DNA of 5,040 bases from Burkholderiales bacterium (GTDB taxonomy: Bacteria > Pseudomonadota > Gammaproteobacteria > Burkholderiales > SG8-39): contig JADLDQ010000070.1 of NCBI GenBank assembly GCA_020846575.1, positions 1 through 5,040 on the forward strand, written 5' to 3'. Of this stretch, positions 1 through 3,484 are shown one piece after another (position 1 is the first letter of the stretch; the number at the start of each line of letters is the position of its first letter). Under the pieces are notes generated by a model. That model was not told the origin of the DNA, did no database searches, and saw nothing but the letters and a program-made list of their open reading frames with translations. Both the position numbers and the translations under genes were made by a program.

Positions 1-54
1 AGCAGGATCGAGGGACTCGTCCGCGACCTGCGCGCCAAGGCGCGCATCGAGTAG
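1..54 (+). CDS. C-terminal tail of a gene cut by the window edge; possibly a PpiC/SurA-type peptidyl-prolyl isomerase
   Basis: Frame 1 is open from the first base and ends in TAG, giving the 17-residue tail SRIEGLVRDLRAKARIE. A short helix of the form x-x-L-R-A-K-A-x-I-E at the extreme C-terminus is common in periplasmic parvulin-type peptidyl-prolyl isomerases of beta- and gammaproteobacteria, which help outer-membrane proteins fold. That resemblance is the only basis for the functional guess, since no catalytic domain is in view. The gene lies on the same strand as the acetyltransferase that follows after 20 bp, so the two may share a transcript. That a coding sequence ends here is more certain than its identity. 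Confidence 0.45.
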   Translation, partial: SRIEGLVRDLRAKARIE

Positions 55-74
55 CGGAAGGCGCGCGCCCGCGC

Positions 75-734
75 ATGACGCGGCGGCCATCGCTGCCCTG
101 TCCCCGGCCGGCGCGCGTCGTGCTCGAGGGCCGCTATGCGCGCCTGGAGCCGCTCACGGCCGCGCATGCGCAGGGCCTGTACGAGGCCTCCAGCGGCCCG
201 GGCGCGGAGGCCCGCTTCGCCTATCTGTTCGACACGCCGCCGGCGAGCCCTGCTGACCTCCAGGCCTGGATCGGGAAGGCAGCCGCCGGCGACGATCCGC
301 TGTTCTCCGCGGTCATCGACAAGGCCACCGGCCGCGCTGCCGGGCGCCAGGCGCTGATGCGCATCACCCCGGAGCACGGCGTCATCGAGATCGGCAACAT
401 CCTCTGGGGGCCGTCCATCGCACGCACGCGGGTCGCCACCGAGGCGCTCTACCTCGCCGCCCGGCACGTCTTCGAGGACCTCGGTTACCGCCGCTTCGAG
501 TGGAAATGCAACAACCTGAACGAGCCGTCGAAGGCGGCGGCGCGGCGCTTCGGCTTTTCCTACGAGGGCCTGTTCCGCCAGCACATGTGGGGCAAGGGCG
601 CCAACCGCGACACCGCCTGGTTCTCGATGCTCGACTCCGAGTGGCACGAACTGCGCCGGCGCTACGACCGCTGGCTGGACCCGGCGAATTTCGACGCCGC
701 GGGACACCAGAAGGCCGGTCTGCAGACGCTGTAA
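75..734 (+). CDS. GNAT family N-acetyltransferase, RimJ/RimL-like
   Basis: A 219-residue protein of the GNAT fold, which transfers acetyl from acetyl-CoA to an amine; it is probably cytoplasmic because no signal peptide is visible. The N-terminal strand (about residues 15-30, R-Y-A-R-L-E-P-L) is the usual RimJ/RimL opening. Residues 105-137 (IEIGNILWGPSIARTRVATEA, then a helix) cover the acetyl-CoA-binding region. Residues 140-185 contain W-K-C-N-N-L-N-E-P-S-K-A-A-A-R-R-F-G-F, then an E-G-x-F-R-Q-H segment and N-R-D-T-x-W-F-S, a signature of one COG1670 subgroup of about 200-220 residues. The acceptor substrate cannot be read from sequence. ATG at 75 is chosen because the whole N-terminal strand follows it; a purine-rich GGAAGG lies at 56-61, 13 nt upstream, which is long for a ribosome site. 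It ends 41 bp before msrA and may be cotranscribed with it. Confidence 0.9.
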   Translation: MTRRPSLPCPRPARVVLEGRYARLEPLTAAHAQGLYEASSGPGAEARFAYLFDTPPASPADLQAWIGKAAAGDDPLFSAVIDKATGRAAGRQALMRITPEHGVIEIGNILWGPSIARTRVATEALYLAARHVFEDLGYRRFEWKCNNLNEPSKAAARRFGFSYEGLFRQHMWGKGANRDTAWFSMLDSEWHELRRRYDRWLDPANFDAAGHQKAGLQTL

Positions 735-763
735 GGCTGCGGCCCGCCGCCCGACCGAAGCGC

Positions 764-768
764 AGGAG
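764..768 (+). promoter_or_regulatory. Ribosome binding site of msrA
   Basis: AGGAG lies 7 nt upstream of the ATG at 776. It decides the msrA start, because the reading frame stays open far upstream (to 500) inside the acetyltransferase gene, where an initiation codon would give a meaningless fusion. The signal peptide beginning exactly at this ATG supports the same choice. Confidence 0.75.
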
Positions 769-775
769 ACCCGAC

Positions 776-1372
776 ATGAAGAAACGCATCCTCGCCTTCG
801 CCTTCGCCTTCCTCTGCGCCCCCGCCGCCCAGGCGCAGCCGACCCTGTCCAGCGCGATCTTCGCCCTGGGCTGCTTCTGGTGCGGCGAGGAAGCCTTCGA
901 GAAGGTGCCGGGCGTCGTCGCCGCCGTCTCGGGTTACACCGACGGACGCACCAAGAACCCGACCTATGAGCAGGTCTCGTCCGGGGCGACCGGCCACACC
1001 GAGGCGGTCGAGGTGAGGTTCGATCCCTCCAGGGTGAGCTACGAGAAGCTGCTCGACGTCTTCTGGCTGAACCACGATCCGACGACGATCGACCGCCAGT
1101 TCTGCGACGGCGGCTCGCAGTACCGCCCGGGGATCTACTGGCTGACCGAGGAGCAGCGCAAGGCCGCCGAGGCCTCGAAGGCGAAGTACGGGAAGCTGAA
1201 GACCTTTCCCCAGCCGATCGTCACGCCGATCGTGAAGGCCTCGCAGTTCTGGCCCGCCGAGGATTACCACCAGGACTACTACAAGAAGAATCCCGTGCGC
1301 TACCGCTTCTACACCTCCGGCTGCGGGCGCTACAACCGGCTGGACGAACTCTGGGGCAAGCTGCGAAAGTAA
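776..1372 (+). CDS. msrA: Peptide-methionine (S)-S-oxide reductase MsrA, exported
   Basis: A 198-residue MsrA, which reduces the S epimer of methionine sulfoxide in oxidised proteins. Residues 1-20 form a Sec signal peptide: M-K-K-R, a hydrophobic stretch rich in Ala and Phe, and a likely cut after A-Q-A20. The enzyme should therefore act in the periplasm. The catalytic motif G-C-F-W-C is at residues 32-36, with Cys33 the expected nucleophile. Other family hallmarks are Y-x-x-V-x-S-G-x-T-G-H-T-E-A-V (64-78), N-H-D-P-T (99-103), D-G-G-S-Q-Y-R (111-117) and A-E-D-Y-H-Q-D-Y (161-168). Cys183 near the end is a candidate resolving cysteine, with Cys36 and Cys110 also available. No MsrB domain is fused. 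The gene follows the acetyltransferase by 41 bp and converges with hflX, leaving 7 bp between the stop codons. Confidence 0.96.
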   Translation: MKKRILAFAFAFLCAPAAQAQPTLSSAIFALGCFWCGEEAFEKVPGVVAAVSGYTDGRTKNPTYEQVSSGATGHTEAVEVRFDPSRVSYEKLLDVFWLNHDPTTIDRQFCDGGSQYRPGIYWLTEEQRKAAEASKAKYGKLKTFPQPIVTPIVKASQFWPAEDYHQDYYKKNPVRYRFYTSGCGRYNRLDELWGKLRK

Positions 1373-1379
1373 AGTCGCC

Positions 1380-2675
1380 CTATCCCGGCGGGCGGGCGAG
1401 CCGCGCGCTCAGGCGTTGCACGACCCCGGGCTCGCCGCGGACGCGGAAGGTGGTGCCCTCGGTCCCGCCGCGCTCCTCCAGAACCTGGCAGTTCGCGAAG
1501 ATCTCGCCTCGCAGCGGCTGCGCCGACCAGGGCAGGAACAGCTCCGCCTCGAGCAGGTCGCGCCGGAAGAACGCGACGACGGCGGCGCGCAGCTCGGCGA
1601 CATCGCCCTCGCGGCGCGCGCTCATCACGATGCACTCCGGGTGCGTCGCACGCAGCGCCGCTTCGCGCTCGCGCTGCGCCGCCTCGTCCCCGACGCGGTC
1701 GATCTTGTTGAGAACGAGCATGCGCGGCACGTCCTGGGCGCCGATCTCGTCGAGAACCTTTTCGGTCACCTCGAGCTGCCGCTCGTAGCCGGGATCGCTC
1801 GCATCGACGACGTGCAGCAGCAGCGAGGCCTCGAGCGCCTCGTCGAGCGTCGACTTGAACGAGGCGACCAGGCCGTGGGGCAGGTTCTTGATGAAGCCGA
1901 CCGTGTCACTGACGAGCACGCGCGGCACGCTTTCGGGGTGCAGCGCGCGCACGGTGGTGTCGAGCGTCGCGAAAAGCTTGTCGGCGACCAGCGCCTCGTT
2001 CCCCGTGAGCGCACGCATCAGCGTGGACTTGCCCGCATTCGTGTAGCCCACCAGCGCCACGCGGGCGAGTCCGGGACGCTCCTGGCGCCGCGCCCGCTGC
2101 GTCACGCGCTCGGCGCCCATCGCGGCGAGTTCCTGCTCCAGCTCGGAAATGCGGTCCCGGACCTTGCGCCGGTCGAGGTCCGTGCGCGACTCGCTGGCGC
2201 CGCGACCGCCGACCCCGCTGCGGCCCCGGCCCTGCGGCCCCGCCAGCTTCGCCGCCTCGCGCAGGCGCGGCGCCATGTAGGCAAGACGGGCGATCTCGAC
2301 CTGCGCGCGCGCGGCCCGGGAGCGCGCGTGGCGGTGGAAGATCTCGAGGATGACCATGGTGCGGTCCATGACCTCGCATTCGGTCTCCTTTTCGAGATTG
2401 CGCGCCTGCGAAGGGGAGATCTCGTGGTCCACCAGGATGACGTCGGCATTCACCGCGAGGCTGCGCAGCTCTTCCCGCTTGCCGGTGCCGAAGTACCCCG
2501 TCTGGTCGAACCGGGCGCGCTTCTGCGTGAAGCTGCCGACGACCTCGAAGCCCAGTGTCTTCGCAAGCTGGCCCAGTTCGCCGATCGATGCCGCGAACTC
2601 GGCGTCGCTCACGCTCGACAATTGCACGGCGGCGACGAGAGCGCGCTTCGGCTTTTCCCTGGTTTCCTGGCTCAT
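1380..2675 (-). CDS. hflX: GTPase HflX, ribosome-associated
   Basis: A 431-residue HflX, close to the length of the E. coli protein (426). The family binds the 50S subunit and in several bacteria splits or rescues stalled ribosomes under stress; this is family knowledge. The N-terminal domain (about 10-140) includes the Y-F-G-T-G-K segment at 61-66 and D-H-E-I-S-P-S-Q-A-R-N-L-E at 83-95. A charged helical linker (about 165-200) precedes the GTPase domain: G1 G-Y-T-N-A-G-K-S-T at 210-218, switch F-A-T-L-D-T-T at 235-241, G3 D-T-V-G-F-I at 257-262, G4 N-K-I-D at 323-326 and G5 S-A at 352-353. A typical C-terminal domain follows (about 375-425). The glycine-rich loop at 147-168 departs from the usual G-P-G-E-T-Q-L-E form. 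No hfq, hflK or hflC is adjacent. ATG at 2675 lacks a clear Shine-Dalgarno, but no better start is visible. Confidence 0.96.
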   Translation of the reverse strand: MSQETREKPKRALVAAVQLSSVSDAEFAASIGELGQLAKTLGFEVVGSFTQKRARFDQTGYFGTGKREELRSLAVNADVILVDHEISPSQARNLEKETECEVMDRTMVILEIFHRHARSRAARAQVEIARLAYMAPRLREAAKLAGPQGRGRSGVGGRGASESRTDLDRRKVRDRISELEQELAAMGAERVTQRARRQERPGLARVALVGYTNAGKSTLMRALTGNEALVADKLFATLDTTVRALHPESVPRVLVSDTVGFIKNLPHGLVASFKSTLDEALEASLLLHVVDASDPGYERQLEVTEKVLDEIGAQDVPRMLVLNKIDRVGDEAAQREREAALRATHPECIVMSARREGDVAELRAAVVAFFRRDLLEAELFLPWSAQPLRGEIFANCQVLEERGGTEGTTFRVRGEPGVVQRLSARLARPPG

Positions 2676-2696
2676 GGAGGCGCGGAGCCTATCAGA

Positions 2697-2717
2697 CCGC
2701 GCGCGGCCTGCGCGCGG
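2697..2717. repeat. Perfect 8-bp GC inverted repeat between the DUF4124 gene and hflX
   Basis: Arms CCGCGCGC (2697-2704) and GCGCGCGG (2710-2717) pair perfectly around a 5-nt loop. The hairpin begins 7 bp beyond the DUF4124 stop codon and ends about 21 bp before the hflX start, reading in the minus direction. No T-run follows on the transcribed strand, so it is not a standard intrinsic terminator. It may stabilise a 3' end, reduce read-through or limit access to the hflX start, but its effect is unknown. Confidence 0.5.
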
Positions 2718-2724
2718 CGAAGCG

Positions 2725-3297
2725 CTAGAATTTCCGCGCCCGGTCGAGTTCGGACACGCGCCCGCCGATCAGCGTGATGGTGGTGGTGAACGGGTCGGCG
2801 GACGTCGGCAGGTAGGTGTAGACGGTCGTGCGGCGACCCTCGATCGCCGCGGTGCTGAAATTGCGGTCCACCTGCACGGTCGTAGGGGCGAGGAATGCCC
2901 CGCCCTGGTCGGTCTTCAGGTCGGGCTCGCCGGCAATGCCGAGCAATTCGCCCTCGGTCATGCCGCGCTGGATGCTGATGTACTTGCGGAACTCCAGGCC
3001 GCGTGGCTGCTTCGGCGCGGCGGCCGCGCGCTCAGCGGCCACCCTCGCCGCTTCCGATTCGCGCTTGCGCGTGCGCTCCTCCATGCGTTCGCCCTGGCAG
3101 CGGATGGTGTAGCACTCGGTGCTCTCCGGCCCGGGCGGCGCCTGGCGCGCGTCGGGGTCGACCACCACCGCCTTCACGCCCGGCGGCGGCGCGGTATTGG
3201 AAAAATGGACCTGCCCGGACGCGTCGGTCCAGCGGTAGATCTGGGCCGAGGCCGTCCCGGCGGCGACCGCGAGCGCGAGGAGAATGAGCCAGCGCAT
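2725..3297 (-). CDS. Secreted DUF4124 protein with C-terminal DUF2845/BamE-like domain
   Basis: A 190-residue predicted envelope protein of unknown function. Residues 1-18 are a Sec signal peptide with a likely cut after A-S-A18; no lipobox cysteine is present. Immediately after it comes the DUF4124 motif, I-Y-R-W-T-D-A-S-G-Q-V-H-F-S-N-T (20-35). A Cys pair C-Y-T-I-R-C (62-67) could form a disulfide in the periplasm. Residues 70-96 are rich in Glu, Arg and Ala and probably helical. The C-terminal part (about 108-190) has I-Q-R-G-M-T-E-G-E-L-L, then G-E-P-D, and ends in T-T-T-I-T-L-I-G-G-R-V-S-E-L-D-R-A-R-K-F, the pattern of DUF2845/SmpA-like domains. ATG at 3297 gives the intact signal peptide; AGGGAG lies 11 nt upstream (3309-3314). 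It precedes hflX on the same strand by 49 bp and may be cotranscribed, with no obvious functional link. Confidence 0.86.
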   Translation of the reverse strand: MRWLILLALAVAAGTASAQIYRWTDASGQVHFSNTAPPPGVKAVVVDPDARQAPPGPESTECYTIRCQGERMEERTRKRESEAARVAAERAAAAPKQPRGLEFRKYISIQRGMTEGELLGIAGEPDLKTDQGGAFLAPTTVQVDRNFSTAAIEGRRTTVYTYLPTSADPFTTTITLIGGRVSELDRARKF

Positions 3298-3335
3298 ACC
3301 CTGCCATTCTCCCTAATGCGGTCCGCCGGGGAGTG

Positions 3336-3350
3336 CAATTTTACAAATTG
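3336..3350. promoter_or_regulatory. AT-rich palindrome, candidate operator in the divergent intergenic region
   Basis: CAATTT and AAATTG form perfect 6-bp arms around a TAC spacer. The heptamer TGCAATT occurs twice as a direct repeat (3334-3340 and 3352-3358), 18 bp apart and so on nearly the same helix face after two turns. The block is strikingly AT-rich against its GC-rich surroundings and lies between divergently transcribed genes. A regulator-binding site or promoter element is a reasonable inference; no known regulator consensus is claimed. Confidence 0.35.
3338..3343 (-). promoter_or_regulatory. Candidate -10 box for the DUF4124 (and possibly hflX) transcript
   Basis: On the minus strand this reads TAAAAT, four of six matches to the sigma-70 -10 consensus TATAAT with the key A at position 2 and final T kept. 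It would start transcription near 3331, leaving a leader of roughly 34 nt before the ATG at 3297. No convincing -35 box sits 16-18 bp upstream. It overlaps the palindrome, so a protein bound there could block it. Confidence 0.3.
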
Positions 3351-3358
3351 ATGCAATT

Positions 3359-3374
3359 CGGCCTCGAAAGGCCG
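3359..3374. repeat. Small hairpin in the divergent intergenic region
   Basis: CGGCCT and AGGCCG form a perfect 6-bp stem closed by a CGAA tetraloop. There is no T-run after it on either strand to make it a terminator. It sits next to the AT-rich palindrome, away from both start codons. It could be chance in GC-rich DNA. Confidence 0.25.
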
Positions 3375-3444
3375 GCATCCCGATCCGCTGTCGCGGACGC
3401 TCCAGGTCCCGCAAATTCGCCTTCTCGCCCCACTCATCCGACCC

Positions 3445-3450
3445 TAAAAT
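3445..3450 (+). promoter_or_regulatory. Candidate -10 box for tssL
   Basis: TAAAAT on the + strand lies 34 bp upstream of the tssL ATG and would start transcription near 3457, giving a leader of about 28 nt. The hexamer 17 bp upstream (TTCTCG) is a poor -35 match, so the promoter would be weak or need an activator. No sigma-54 GG-N10-GC pair was found around it. Confidence 0.3.
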
Positions 3451-3484
3451 AGCGGCCGTTGGCAAGGGAGCAAGTCACAAGGGG

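Noticed and set aside
500..775. An in-frame upstream extension of msrA
   Set aside because: It would overlap the acetyltransferase in another frame and bury the signal peptide inside the protein. The AGGAG at 764-768 and the signal peptide both support ATG 776.
662..1270. A 202-codon open frame on the - strand opposite msrA
   Set aside because: Gly/Leu/Arg-rich shadow of the msrA coding strand without domain features.
1373..1400. A possible bidirectional terminator between msrA and hflX
   Set aside because: Only a weak GCCC/GGGC pairing with a long loop is present, with no T-run on either strand, and it lies mostly inside hflX.
1416..2777. A 453-codon open frame on the + strand, antisense to hflX
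   Set aside because: Its product is Arg/Ala/Leu/Asp-rich with no recognisable domain, and it lies wholly opposite a clear HflX with all GTPase motifs. Long antisense frames are expected in GC-rich coding DNA.
2350..3351. A 333-codon open frame on the + strand spanning the hflX start, the intergenic gap and the DUF4124 gene
   Set aside because: It reads antisense across two supported genes, has no family features, and ends in the divergent intergenic region.
3440..3484. A sigma-54 promoter for tssL, as seen for some T6SS operons
   Set aside because: The TGGC near 3460-3463 is not followed by GC at the required spacing, so the GG-N10-GC core is missing.
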